Shown piece after piece: positions 28,681 through 37,083 of a stretch of 64,000 nt of DNA. The number at the start of each line of letters is the position of its first letter. Positions within the stretch are counted from its first letter, which is position 1. A model generated the notes under the pieces. It saw only the letters and a program-made list of their open reading frames with translations. It made no database searches and had not been told where the DNA came from. Source of the DNA: Pseudomonas sp. QTF5 (GTDB lineage Bacteria > Pseudomonadota > Gammaproteobacteria > Pseudomonadales > Pseudomonadaceae); the NCBI RefSeq assembly GCF_000512695.2, contig NZ_AZRW02000015.1:1-64000 (forward strand). Direction: 5' to 3'. The position numbers and the translations under genes are program-made.

Positions 28681-30081
28681 TCAGTCGATCGATTCCAGGC
28701 GCAAGGCATCCCCCAACAATCCCAGTGCCTCGGCCAGGTCGTGATGACCACCGAAGGTGTGACTCAGGCGCAAATGCTGCCCGTGCAAGCCCCCCAGACT
28801 GAACAGCTCCCCCGGCGCAATCACCACATGCTGCTTGAGTAAACGCTCGAACACTCGATGCACATTGACCTGGCGCAACGAGCGGATCCAGATCGTCGCC
28901 CCGCCCTGAGGCTCAATGAAGTGCAGTGCATCGGGCAGGCGCTCTTCAAGCAACTGAGTCATCTGCACCATGCGTTCCTTGAGCAGTCGACGCAACACCA
29001 GCAGGTGTTGATCGATGCGTCCATTGCTGTACAGCCGTGCAATGGCTTTCTGACGAATCAGCGACAAACGGAAAGCGCGTAGCAGAAAGTGCCGTTGCAG
29101 TTCGGCACGCAGTTGTCGCGACAGCAGATAGCCGAAGGGCGCCTCCGACCCGATGATTTTCTCGAATGTGGAAAACACGATCAGCCGATCCGGGTCCAGC
29201 AGATCGCGAAACCGCAGGCCATTCGGCTCGAATTCCAGTTCGCCGTAACAATCGTTTTCCAGTACCCAACTGCCATGTCGTTCCAGCAGCTGTGCGGTGG
29301 ATTGCCTGTTGCTGTCAGGCGCCACACTGCCCCGGGGCATGTTCAACCCCGATGAAAGCACCACCAGGCGCACTCGCCCGGTCTCGAGCAACTCCGTCAA
29401 CTGCTCAAGATCCAGACCGCCATTGGCTTGTAATGGCAGCTCGATCACCTGCACGTCCGCATCCCGGAGCAGGCGCAGAATCACCCAGTCGCACGGCGAT
29501 TCGACCACCACCACAGCGTCTTTGAGGCCAAGGACCGCAATCAATATTTCCAGTACGCCACGCAAGTCGGCGCCGATATAGACATCATCGGCATGCCAGC
29601 AACGTGTCGGCGAAGTGGTGTAGCGCGCCGCCAGGGCTGTGCGCAGCTCCAGCTCGCCGCACGGTTGCGAAGACGGTTGTGGCTGGCGCGGATACTGGCG
29701 CAGCAGTTCTCTCTCCAGCAACAGCAACGGGCTATCCAGGGGTTGTAATAACGCCGGCTCATCGGCACTCAGCACCAGCATGCCGGGACGCCTGGCGTTG
29801 ACATAAACCGTTTCGAGCAGGTCCTTGCCGCTGCCGGGTATGCCGATTGAGGACACGGGTAGTGCGTAGTAGCCGGATTTGGCCACCGAATAGACGCGCC
29901 CCTCCTTCTCCAATAGCGAATAGGCGTACTGAATGGTCGAGATCGACACACTCAGGCGGTGCGCCAACTGTCGCAATGAAGGCAGGCGCACTTGCACGTC
30001 ACTGCCCGGCTCATTGATCAGGTTAGTCAGGTAACGGTACACCGCCTGGTACGCAAAATCGGTATCTCGTGGCCCTTTCAT
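28681..30081 (-). CDS. MocR-type regulator (GntR HTH fused to aminotransferase fold), 466 aa
   Basis: The first ~75 residues form a GntR winged helix (VRLPSLRQLAHRLSVSISTIQYAYSLLEKEGRVYS). A linker leads to a class I aminotransferase domain of about 350 residues. The PLP lysine candidate is in STFEKIIGSEAPFGYLLS, and VESPCDWVILRLLRD and the SSGLNMPRG turn fit the fold. MocR regulators use PLP adducts as effectors. It is the second gene after the unrecognised 496-aa protein (67 bp gap, same strand), a likely functional partner. Its target is not known. Confidence 0.88.
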   Translation of the reverse strand: MKGPRDTDFAYQAVYRYLTNLINEPGSDVQVRLPSLRQLAHRLSVSISTIQYAYSLLEKEGRVYSVAKSGYYALPVSSIGIPGSGKDLLETVYVNARRPGMLVLSADEPALLQPLDSPLLLLERELLRQYPRQPQPSSQPCGELELRTALAARYTTSPTRCWHADDVYIGADLRGVLEILIAVLGLKDAVVVVESPCDWVILRLLRDADVQVIELPLQANGGLDLEQLTELLETGRVRLVVLSSGLNMPRGSVAPDSNRQSTAQLLERHGSWVLENDCYGELEFEPNGLRFRDLLDPDRLIVFSTFEKIIGSEAPFGYLLSRQLRAELQRHFLLRAFRLSLIRQKAIARLYSNGRIDQHLLVLRRLLKERMVQMTQLLEERLPDALHFIEPQGGATIWIRSLRQVNVHRVFERLLKQHVVIAPGELFSLGGLHGQHLRLSHTFGGHHDLAEALGLLGDALRLESID

Positions 30082-30148
30082 GGGGAATGGCCGAACAGGC
30101 TACGAACGTCGTGACGCATCCTCGCTGAATCCGTCAAACCTGGCACTT

Positions 30149-31639
30149 TCACCGCCCCGTCGACCATTCGCCAGCCACGGACGTTTCATTGTCTGGTTCC
30201 ACGACGTCTGCTTGCACACCCATCTCGCCGCTTCCCGTGCCGCCCCCCCTGCCCTCATCCCGAACCACCGGAGCCATGCGGTAAAGCGTACCGATCAGAC
30301 TCACGGGCAACCCGCTGACGTCGACCATCCACTGCAGAACCTGCTCGGGTGCAGGTCCGCCCTGCATCGCCCGGTGCAAGTCCGGCAACGCCACGAGCAT
30401 GCCGGGATGGCACTGACGAAGAAAAAGCTCGAGTGCCGCGCCGTTATCGACAAAAGGGGCAAACAGTAGACACACCAGTTGAGGCTCGCTCAAACCGAGG
30501 TTCTGTTGTGTTTCGATCGCCACCAATGCGCGCTGGCCGGCCATTGTCATCGGGTTGCCGAAGGTCTCCATTGCCCGTTCGCAAAAGCGTTCTGGAAGCT
30601 GTTTGCGACGCATCATCACCAGCGCCCGCTGCAAGTACTCGCTGATGCCTATCTCGTAGGTACGACCGTCTACAAAGCACGCTTGCAAGCCACGAATGTG
30701 CGCGGATATCGTCAAGCTGACGTAGTCGTTATCACTGAGCTGAGCCGACAACTCGTCAGGTTGAAATCCGAGGAAATCGGTGAGCAGTGGCCAGCGCTCT
30801 TCCAGATTGCTGACCAGCATGTCGTGAATATCGATAAAGGTCGTGCGGCGACACGCTTCAAAACGATCGGCGGGACGCCACGCCGCCTGGGCAGACTCAG
30901 GATAAAACTCGCGGTAGCAATCGCTGCCCAATTCATCGAGCCGCGCGAACAGGCCCTCGTAGCTCGTCTCATGACGGTCCGGTGCCTTGAGCCCGGCCTT
31001 GGCCGCTGCACGGTTCAAACCCTCGAGAAACTGTTTCTGCCGACGGGGCGTATCGCTACTGATCAACGCATCGACACCCTTGTCCCAGCGGGCGATTTGT
31101 CCGTAAAACTCGCCGGTCGCCAGGTAACCGTCGTCCCACAAATCAAGCGGCCCATCCCAGGCGCGGCGGTGTCCGACCATCAGCAAGTTGAGCCGGTTCG
31201 ACTCGCGACCGGCTTCGGAGATCGACGCCAGATGGTTGAACGGCAGGACTTCACGATTATCGGCCATCAACACTTCGACCCGGGGATCGTCATAGAGAAA
31301 CAATGCACTGCAGCTGCGATGGATGTTTTCCAGGGCCGTGGAAGCCGTACCGTTCAAGCGCAAGGTCGCCACCCGCAGCTGAAACGTCGCTGGTGCCCGG
31401 CCGGCGATACTCAGTTGCGCCGCGCGCAGCAGCGCCAGCGTGTAGCAGCTGTCGCGGGACCCGGACTGGATCGCCAGCACCTTGTAATCGCCGATACGCT
31501 CCATGCCCCCAGCGGACATCACCAGCCGTTGAATCAGCAGTTGCAATGCCGTGCGCTCGGCGCGAGAGAAAAAACCCAGCAAACGCTGCAGCATTTGCTG
31601 ATAAACATAGTTCATTGCCTGATCATGGGTAGCGGTCAT
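30149..31639 (-). CDS. Unrecognised cytosolic protein, 496 aa
   Basis: I do not recognise a domain. No signal peptide or membrane helix is seen. The N-terminal half has an alpha/beta feel (YKVLAIQSGSRDSCYTLALLRAAQLSIAG, then RLNLLMVGHRRAWDGPLDLWDDGYLATGEFYGQIARW); the C-terminal half is helical and ends in a low-complexity Gly/Glu-rich tail (RGGGTGSGEMG). The SGSRDS turn could be a ligand loop but this is a guess. Base and codon use look like neighbouring core genes. It precedes the mocR gene on the same strand, and a short open frame (31767-32015) lies 127 bp upstream. Confidence 0.7.
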   Translation of the reverse strand: MTATHDQAMNYVYQQMLQRLLGFFSRAERTALQLLIQRLVMSAGGMERIGDYKVLAIQSGSRDSCYTLALLRAAQLSIAGRAPATFQLRVATLRLNGTASTALENIHRSCSALFLYDDPRVEVLMADNREVLPFNHLASISEAGRESNRLNLLMVGHRRAWDGPLDLWDDGYLATGEFYGQIARWDKGVDALISSDTPRRQKQFLEGLNRAAAKAGLKAPDRHETSYEGLFARLDELGSDCYREFYPESAQAAWRPADRFEACRRTTFIDIHDMLVSNLEERWPLLTDFLGFQPDELSAQLSDNDYVSLTISAHIRGLQACFVDGRTYEIGISEYLQRALVMMRRKQLPERFCERAMETFGNPMTMAGQRALVAIETQQNLGLSEPQLVCLLFAPFVDNGAALELFLRQCHPGMLVALPDLHRAMQGGPAPEQVLQWMVDVSGLPVSLIGTLYRMAPVVRDEGRGGGTGSGEMGVQADVVEPDNETSVAGEWSTGR

Positions 31640-31766
31640 CGTTATTTACCTGTGACTCATAAGTTCAATGCCACGCCAACAATCAAATGTATTGCGCGAC
31701 AGGTTGCTTGTCATGAATGGAATGCCGGAGTTGTTATTCAAATGCTAGCACTTAAGTATTGTGTAA

Positions 31767-32015
31767 TTATTTGAAATGATTGAACGCCGCGGGTACCCCA
31801 AGGAGGTCAAGATCGCCGAAACGCCCGACAGAGCTGGCGCCTCGCGTTCCTGCGCGCCGTCCTAGGAAATTTCCGACAGCGTCCCACAGACACTTAATAC
31901 AAGAAATAAAGAAAGAAGTTGCCAATAAAGGTATGACAACTGAGCGTCGCCGCATTATTTGTTGAGCATATATTGCCGGCGCGCATTGAGGAGTTCCAGC
32001 CTGATACTCGGTCAT
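31767..32015 (-). CDS. Possible small protein with one hydrophobic segment, 82 aa
   Basis: This open frame has AAGGAAAGAGCC directly before its ATG, a better ribosome-binding site than many neighbours. The product has a hydrophobic stretch (SVVIPLLATSFFISCIKCLW) that could span the membrane, and a basic glycine-rich C-terminal half. It matches no family I know. The surrounding sequence is more A/T-rich than flanking genes, so chance is possible. If real, it could be co-transcribed with the 496-aa gene downstream. Confidence 0.3.
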   Translation of the reverse strand: MTEYQAGTPQCAPAIYAQQIMRRRSVVIPLLATSFFISCIKCLWDAVGNFLGRRAGTRGASSVGRFGDLDLLGVPAAFNHFK

Positions 32016-32091
32016 GGCTCTTTCCTTGAGATGAAATTAATCATTCAATTATCAGGGCTTAAATAATGATTAGAAGATACAGATTGAGAGC

Positions 32092-32117
32092 AAAAACCAG
32101 TTCAGTTGCTGAACCGG
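32092..32117 (-). terminator. Rho-independent terminator of mexS
   Basis: Read on the minus strand, CCGGTTCAG-CAA-CTGAACTGG forms a 9-bp stem with one G-T pair and a 3-nt loop, followed by TTTTT. It lies about 90 bp beyond the mexS stop codon. Confidence 0.75.
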
Positions 32118-32204
32118 CCCACCGACAGATCGATGGAACGTCTCATTTGGGAGTGACTGCCAGCAGAAGAGCCCGTGTTCACACGGACTCTTGCAGAAGA
32201 AGGC

Positions 32205-33227
32205 TCAGGCAGGTTCGACCTGTAGGGCGACCCGCTCGCGACATGGGCATTCGTCCATATAGCGGTGGGCTTCGACAAATTCGGAAAACGGGAACACCCG
32301 GGTCTTGAGCGGCAGCAGCACACGGTCCGCGGTCAACTGGTTGATGTCGCGCAGGGCACGTTGCAGTGCAGCCTGGTCCTGGATGATGCCCAACTCCGGC
32401 TTGCCGGTGAAGTTGCCGATGCAGTGCACGAAGAACTGAATGTTCTTCTGGAACGCCGCACAGGCCGGGAATGGCGTCTGGTTACCCCCTTGCAGGCCAT
32501 AGAGCACCAGGCTGCCGCGAGGCGCCAGCACATCGCCGAGCAGCGACATCTGCGGCCCGCCAAGGCCATCGAACACCACATCCACACCGCGATTGTCGGT
32601 AATTTTGTTGATCCGCATGAGCAGATCTTCTTCCTCGGTAACGATGACCTTCTCGGCGCCGAGGGACAGCAGGTACTCACGCTCATCCGCGGTTTTGGTC
32701 GCAGCGATCACCCGCACACCGAGGGCTTTGCCCAGTTGCACGAACGATGGCCCGGCGCAGTGACTGGCGTCGGTCACCAGGGCAAATTGCCCGGGTTTGA
32801 CTCGCGCCAGATCGGCGTAGGCAAAATAAGCGATCAATAGCGGCGTGTAGTGCACGCTGGCTTCGATCGGGCTGAGCACGTCCGGGTAGCGGGTCAGCGC
32901 CGAGCGCGGCAGAACGATCTGTTCGCCGTAAACCGGGTAGTCGTTGGGGCTCTCGGCCGGGAAGCTGGCGACCTTGTCACCAACGGCCAGGTCATCGACG
33001 CCTTCACCGACCATCGTGACCACGCCAGCCATTTCATGACCAAGGCCCGAAGGCAGACGAGCATGGGACGAGGCCAGGTTCTGGCGCCAGAGAATGTCGT
33101 ACCAACTGATGCCTATCGCTTCGACGCGCACCTGCACTTCGCCCGGCGCAGGCAGAGCGGCCGCATGCTCTTCGCATTTGAGCACCTCGGCTGGACCAAA
33201 CTTGTGAAAACGGATCGTGCGGGACAT
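32205..33227 (-). CDS. mexS: MexS-type zinc-independent quinone/alcohol oxidoreductase, 340 aa
   Basis: A medium-chain dehydrogenase/reductase. It has a GroES-like N-terminal half (LPSGLGHEMAGVV, KVASFPAESPNDYPVYGEQ) and a nucleotide-binding half (VTDASHCAGPSFVQLGKALGVRVIAATKT, VDVVFDGLGG). The cysteine zinc ligands of classical alcohol dehydrogenases are absent. The N-terminus MSRTIRFHKFGPAEVLKCEEH, the length and the divergent position next to mexT fit MexS (PA2491 type). In P. aeruginosa loss of MexS raises reactive metabolites and switches on MexT and MexEF-OprN. The ATG at 33227 has GAGG 6 bp upstream. Confidence 0.85.
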   Translation of the reverse strand: MSRTIRFHKFGPAEVLKCEEHAAALPAPGEVQVRVEAIGISWYDILWRQNLASSHARLPSGLGHEMAGVVTMVGEGVDDLAVGDKVASFPAESPNDYPVYGEQIVLPRSALTRYPDVLSPIEASVHYTPLLIAYFAYADLARVKPGQFALVTDASHCAGPSFVQLGKALGVRVIAATKTADEREYLLSLGAEKVIVTEEEDLLMRINKITDNRGVDVVFDGLGGPQMSLLGDVLAPRGSLVLYGLQGGNQTPFPACAAFQKNIQFFVHCIGNFTGKPELGIIQDQAALQRALRDINQLTADRVLLPLKTRVFPFSEFVEAHRYMDECPCRERVALQVEPA

Positions 33228-33495
33228 CGCAAACCTCGTCAAAGTAACCTCTAATACCCTGAACTCTATCTGGGCTTTCTACCCAAGACCATCAGTGGCT
33301 ATTAATAGTCGACATGCCTGTCATTGATTCCGCAGCGACGGCGACATCATCCAATGCCGTAAAAACCGAAGCAGCCTTTCAGAAAAATCTGAATTACCCT
33401 GTGCAGAGTACCAGCCTTTGCCCGTAAGATTCATGCCGGCCATTGTTCTCATATGACCGCTCACGTCAAGTTTGCTGAATCTGCCAGGACCCCAG

Positions 33496-34410
33496 ATGAA
33501 TCGTAATGACCTGCGTCGTGTCGACCTGAACCTGTTGATCGTTTTCGAAACACTGATGCACGAACGCAGCGTGACCCGCGCTGCGGAAAAATTGTTCCTC
33601 GGCCAGCCGGCCATCAGTGCGGCGCTCTCGCGCCTGCGCGGGTTGTTCGATGACCCGCTGTTCGTGCGCACCGGCCGCAGCATGGAGCCTTCCGCCCGGG
33701 CGGTGGAAATCTTCGCCCTGCTCTCGCCGGCCCTGGATTCGATTTCCACAGCGGTCAGTCGCGCGGCGGAATTCGACCCGGCGACCAGCACCGCGGTATT
33801 CCGCATCGGCCTGTCGGACGATGTCGAGTTCGCATTGCTGCCAATGCTGCTCAAGCGTCTGCGCGCGGAATCGCCGGGGATCGTGCTGGTGGTGCGTCGG
33901 GCCAACTACATCCTGATGCCGAGCCTGCTGGCTTCGGGCGAGATTTCCATCGGCGTCAGCTACACCGCCGACCTGCCAGCCAACGCCAAGCGCAAAGTGC
34001 TGCGCCGCAGCATGCCGAAATTGTTGCGCGCCGACACGGTGCCGGGGCCGTTGAGCCTGGATGATTTCTGCGCCCGCCCCCACGCTTTGGTTTCGTTCGC
34101 GGGCGACCTGAGCGGCTTTATAGATGAAGAGCTCGAGAAGCTGGGGCGCAAACGGCATGTGGTGCTGGCAGTGCCGCAGTTCAATGGGTTGAGCACACTG
34201 ATCAGCGGGACTGATATCGTGGCCACTGTCCCGGACTATACCGCTGAAGCGTTGACTGCAGCCGGTGGCGTTCGGGCGGAAGATCCGCCGTTGCCGGTGC
34301 GCAGTTTTGAGTTGCATATGGCTTGGCGCGGGTCGCAGGATAATGACCCGGGTGAGCGGTGGTTGAGGTCGCGGATTCAGATGTTCTTCGGCGACCCTGA
34401 GAGTCTGTAG
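33496..34410 (+). CDS. mexT: LysR-type activator MexT, 304 aa
   Basis: An N-terminal winged helix-turn-helix (LLIVFETLMHERSVTRAAEKLFLGQPAISAALSRLR) and a LysR substrate-binding domain. The sequence from MNRNDLRRVDLN to the C-terminal FGDPESL and the length of 304 aa correspond to MexT, the redox-responsive activator of mexEF-oprN. The ATG at 33496 follows CAGGACCCC. It is divergent from mexS, as expected. Unlike the P. aeruginosa arrangement, mexEF-oprN does not follow immediately but starts 7 kb away. Confidence 0.87.
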   Translation: MNRNDLRRVDLNLLIVFETLMHERSVTRAAEKLFLGQPAISAALSRLRGLFDDPLFVRTGRSMEPSARAVEIFALLSPALDSISTAVSRAAEFDPATSTAVFRIGLSDDVEFALLPMLLKRLRAESPGIVLVVRRANYILMPSLLASGEISIGVSYTADLPANAKRKVLRRSMPKLLRADTVPGPLSLDDFCARPHALVSFAGDLSGFIDEELEKLGRKRHVVLAVPQFNGLSTLISGTDIVATVPDYTAEALTAAGGVRAEDPPLPVRSFELHMAWRGSQDNDPGERWLRSRIQMFFGDPESL

Positions 34411-34472
34411 GCGTCGTCGGGCAGGCTGTTCATATGATCATTTCTGCCTTTTCATAGGCCATGGAGATCCAT

Positions 34473-34877
34473 TCACTTCCAGTGGATTGCTACATTTGGG
34501 GGCATATTTGAGGGCATGCTTTGGATGGTTTGAAAACGGTGCCCCCAGCTCACGGAGTAACGCTCAGCAAATCCACGGATCGTCTTTCCCAGACTCGGTT
34601 GCCACACTTCATCGACCTGCAGCGTCGAATGCTTGAGCTGCATGTAGCAAATCCGCGGCGCGCTTTCTTGCTCAGTGCTCCCGTAGTATTCAGCGATATC
34701 GTTGAGCTGCTCACCCACTTCAACCTGCTCTCCGCCAGGAAACTCTGTGGTTGCAGCTTCCTCGATCGTAATGGCTACAAGACCTGATTGCGGTGCGAGT
34801 AGCTGCAATGCGCGGCGTGCCGCCCATAGATAATGATTTGCCCAGCCCCGCGCATCGGTTGCCAGCGTCGCGCTGCG
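34473..34877 (-). pseudogene. Fragment of a nuclease-like gene, truncated at both ends
   Basis: The frame from the TAG at 34878-34880 to the stop near 34473 reads ARGWANHYLWAARRALQLL, a Gly/Glu-rich link with EVGEQLNDIAEYYGS, then ICYMQLKHST and LGKTIRGFAERY. To me it resembles the N-terminal PD-(D/E)xK-like module (Glu/Asp, then x-Gln-Leu-Lys) of large ATP-binding, defence-type proteins; this is from memory and unverified. No ATG opens it, and after GFAERY the frame runs into unrelated sequence containing the 21-bp direct repeat. It marks a recombination boundary of the accessory block. Confidence 0.45.
34497..34517 (+). repeat. Left 21-bp direct repeat of the accessory block
   Basis: The sequence is TGGGGGCAT-ATTTG-AGGGCAT and matches 38826-38846 at 17 of 21 positions in the same orientation. 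Each copy contains two tandem (G)GGGCA(T) units. The pair bounds 4.3 kb holding the HxlR, reductase, NTF2 and hydrolase genes. Confidence 0.6.
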
Positions 34878-34885
34878 CTACAGAC

Positions 34886-35287
34886 TCAAGCTAGAGATTC
34901 GAACTTATCGTCATCGACCGCAGATCGCCGGAGTTCCAAGATCGTGCGCTCATGCACAGCTCCCCACTCTCGCATAGCATTCACCAAAGGCGCGAGAGAG
35001 TTACCTAATTGTGTGAGCGAGTACTCTACCTTGGGCGGTACCTCGCGATAGATTTCGCGATGAATAACCCCGTCAGTCTCCAGCTCTCTCAGCTGGAGTG
35101 TCAGCATCCTCTGAGTGATGTCTGGTATCAGGCGACGCAGCTCGTTGAAGCGCTTCGTTCCTGACATCAGGTGAAACAGTATGAGCGATTTCCATTTTCC
35201 ACCAATGACATCGACAGTAAACGCGACGGGGCAAGCGAAGGCCTCAATTTCATCCTGAGGATTACATTTTTTCACTGTTATCACCAT
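34886..35287 (-). CDS. HxlR-family transcriptional regulator, 133 aa
   Basis: A single winged-helix domain of the HxlR type: [52 protein letters not shown], a wing ([19 protein letters not shown]) and a dimer helix. The N-terminal Cys in FACPV is the position used as a thiol sensor in several family members. It diverges from the Old Yellow Enzyme gene, the usual regulator/target arrangement for electrophile or quinone stress. Start is taken as the ATG at 35287 although no clear ribosome-binding site precedes it; a GTG at 35272 is possible. Confidence 0.87.
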   Translation of the reverse strand: MVITVKKCNPQDEIEAFACPVAFTVDVIGGKWKSLILFHLMSGTKRFNELRRLIPDITQRMLTLQLRELETDGVIHREIYREVPPKVEYSLTQLGNSLAPLVNAMREWGAVHERTILELRRSAVDDDKFESLA

Positions 35288-35319
35288 GGTATAAAAAGTG
35301 TGCCTACAGCACAAAATTG

Positions 35320-35335
35320 TGCGTACTTACACGCA
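35320..35335. promoter_or_regulatory. Candidate HxlR operator
   Basis: TGCGT-ACTTAC-ACGCA is an inverted repeat in the 100-bp gap between the divergent HxlR and reductase genes, containing the GTACTTAC core often seen in operators of this family. It is followed by a second TTAC-containing half-site about 20 bp on. Position suits repression of both genes. Confidence 0.4.
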
Positions 35336-35387
35336 TGTGCTGCTTACGCTAGCATGATTCCATACTGACCACTATGGAATCCGCCAG

Positions 35388-36428
35388 ATGAGCTTGCTGC
35401 TATCCCCCCATGAAATTAAAGGTCTTAAACTGAAAAACCGCGTCGTAATGTCTCCCATGTGCATGCACATGGCAGCGGATGATGGCTTTGTCACTGACTG
35501 GCACCGCGTTCACTATGGAGCTCGTGCTCTGGGTCAGGCGGCGCTGATTTTTCCCGAGACGCTGGCTATTCAGGCTGACGGTCGTATCGGGGCCGGTGAC
35601 CTTGGTATCTGGAGCGATGAACACGTTGTCGGCTTGAAGGCTCTAACAGAACTGCTTCACAGCTTTGGTGCAAAAGCTGGCGCTCAGATCGGCCATGCGG
35701 GGCGCAATGCTGACCTGCCCGATCTCATTCATATCGCACCATCGGCGATTCCGTTCACGGAAACCAGCCCTGTTCCTCGCGAACTCGCGGCTGATGAAAT
35801 CCCGGGATTGGTTAAGCTCTACGGCGATGCCGCACGGCGCGCCAGCGACGCCGGATTCGATGTACTTGAGATCCATGCCGCGCACGGTTACTTGTTGAGT
35901 GAGTTTCTCTCGCCGCTGGCTAATACCCGCGACGACGAATATGGCGGTGATGCCAAGCGTCGCTATCGCTTCCTACGCGAAGTGCTGGAGGAGGTCAAAA
36001 CTCATTGGGGGGATCGCCCTCTGTTCGTTCGCATATCCAGTTCTGATTACGCCGAAGGCGGAAACACGCCCGAGTCGTTCCTTGAATATGGTCGCTGGAT
36101 GAAAGAGCAAGGTGTTGACCTGATCGACTGCAGCTCCGGCGGAATCAAGATGGTCAAGGTGCAGACCTACCCAGGTTATCAGGTACCGGCCGCTGAATTA
36201 CTGCGTAAGGAGTTGCATATTGCTACAGGTGCTGTGGGTGTGATTCAGAGTGGGCGTCAGGCTGAAGAAATCTTGCAAAACGGCCGAGCTGATCTGGTGT
36301 TCGTGGGGCGCCAAATGCTGCGAGATCCATTCTGGGTACGCACCGCTGCAGATGATCTAAAAGAAATCATTGAGATACCTGCCGCCTACACACGCTATGG
36401 ATCTGTCTGGCTTGATACCAAAGCGTGA
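35388..36428 (+). CDS. Old Yellow Enzyme-family NADH:flavin oxidoreductase, 346 aa
   Basis: A YqjM/NamA-like FMN-dependent ene-reductase. SPMCMHMAADDGFVTDWHRVHYGARA gives the FMN-binding start, including the Cys of PMCM typical of the thermophilic-like OYE class. QIGHAGR, VLEIHAAHGYLLSEFLSPLANTRDDEYGG and the C-terminal phosphate-binding VGRQMLRDPFW complete the TIM barrel. It reduces activated C=C bonds of electrophiles with NAD(P)H. Divergent from HxlR and followed after 62 bp by an NTF2-like gene. Confidence 0.92.
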   Translation: MSLLLSPHEIKGLKLKNRVVMSPMCMHMAADDGFVTDWHRVHYGARALGQAALIFPETLAIQADGRIGAGDLGIWSDEHVVGLKALTELLHSFGAKAGAQIGHAGRNADLPDLIHIAPSAIPFTETSPVPRELAADEIPGLVKLYGDAARRASDAGFDVLEIHAAHGYLLSEFLSPLANTRDDEYGGDAKRRYRFLREVLEEVKTHWGDRPLFVRISSSDYAEGGNTPESFLEYGRWMKEQGVDLIDCSSGGIKMVKVQTYPGYQVPAAELLRKELHIATGAVGVIQSGRQAEEILQNGRADLVFVGRQMLRDPFWVRTAADDLKEIIEIPAAYTRYGSVWLDTKA

Positions 36429-36490
36429 AGCTTTTTTCGCATTAATCAAATCAATGATCAATAGCAACCCATTGATGCTGGAGCAGAAAC

Positions 36491-36874
36491 ATGACCAAGC
36501 CTACTTACGTACAAGAATACCAAGCCATCACCGAGGTGCTGAACAAATACATTGAGGGCTGCAAGCAGGCCAAGAGCAGCATCATGAAGCCAGCTTTCAG
36601 TGAGCTAGCGACCATGTTTAGCGTCGATGGCGACGGTAAGCTGGAGGGTGGCGCGATTCCAATCCTGTTCGATGGGATCGACAAGGGTTTCCGCCCATCT
36701 CCTGACGCACCGGCAGCTATAGTCCGCGTCGAGGTCGTCGGTACGGCGGCTAGCGCTCGCATCGACGCTAACGACATGTCCGGCATCTCCTTCACCGACT
36801 TTTTCCATCTTTTGAAAGTGGATGGCAATTGGAAGGTAGTCAGCAAGATCTTCCACACCCACGTCGCGCCTTAA
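36491..36874 (+). CDS. NTF2-like (SnoaL/lumazine-binding-like) protein, cytosolic copy, 127 aa
   Basis: A small alpha+beta barrel protein starting directly with YVQEYQAITEVLNKYIEGCK, then MKPAFSELATMFSV, GGAIPILFDGIDKGF, ARIDANDMSGISFTDFFHLLKV and WKVVSKIFHTHV, the NTF2-like layout. It has no signal peptide. It is close to identical in most of its length to the protein at 38291-38785, which carries a signal peptide. GGAG lies 7 bp before the ATG. Family members bind or transform small hydrophobic ligands; activity here is unknown. Confidence 0.85.
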   Translation: MTKPTYVQEYQAITEVLNKYIEGCKQAKSSIMKPAFSELATMFSVDGDGKLEGGAIPILFDGIDKGFRPSPDAPAAIVRVEVVGTAASARIDANDMSGISFTDFFHLLKVDGNWKVVSKIFHTHVAP

Positions 36875-37083
36875 ATCACTGTCCTCCTTGGGTATGCGGT
36901 GGGGGGACGAGGCTCCCCAGCATGCCTGTTATGTTTTGTTTGCGGACTAGCGGCAATGGTACTGAGGTACGGCACACGAACTGGAAGCGTTGCCTTCAAC
37001 TGCCTGATTAAAGATGCAACAAAAATATGAAGTAGCTCGCTATTTAAAAAGATGCATACACATAGGTAATTCAGAGAAAAATC

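Larger units (their letters stand above)
31640..32204. other. A/T-rich intergenic region upstream of the 496-aa gene
   Basis: This 565-bp gap contains the possible 82-aa frame (31767-32015), A/T-rich sequence suitable for a promoter of the 496-aa gene, and the terminator of the leftward mexS gene (32092-32117). A second weak stem (GAGCCCGTG ... CACGGACTC, about 32165-32186) lies nearer the mexS stop. Nothing else was recognised. Confidence 0.6.

Noticed and set aside
31777..31866. 29-codon plus-strand frame starting MIERRGYPKEV
   Set aside because: It has no ribosome-binding site and overlaps the better supported minus-strand frame.
33228..33495. MexT box in the mexS-mexT gap
   Set aside because: ATCAGTGGCTATTAAT and nearby GTCGAC resemble parts of the published site, but the spacing does not fit ATC-N9-GAT or the full consensus.
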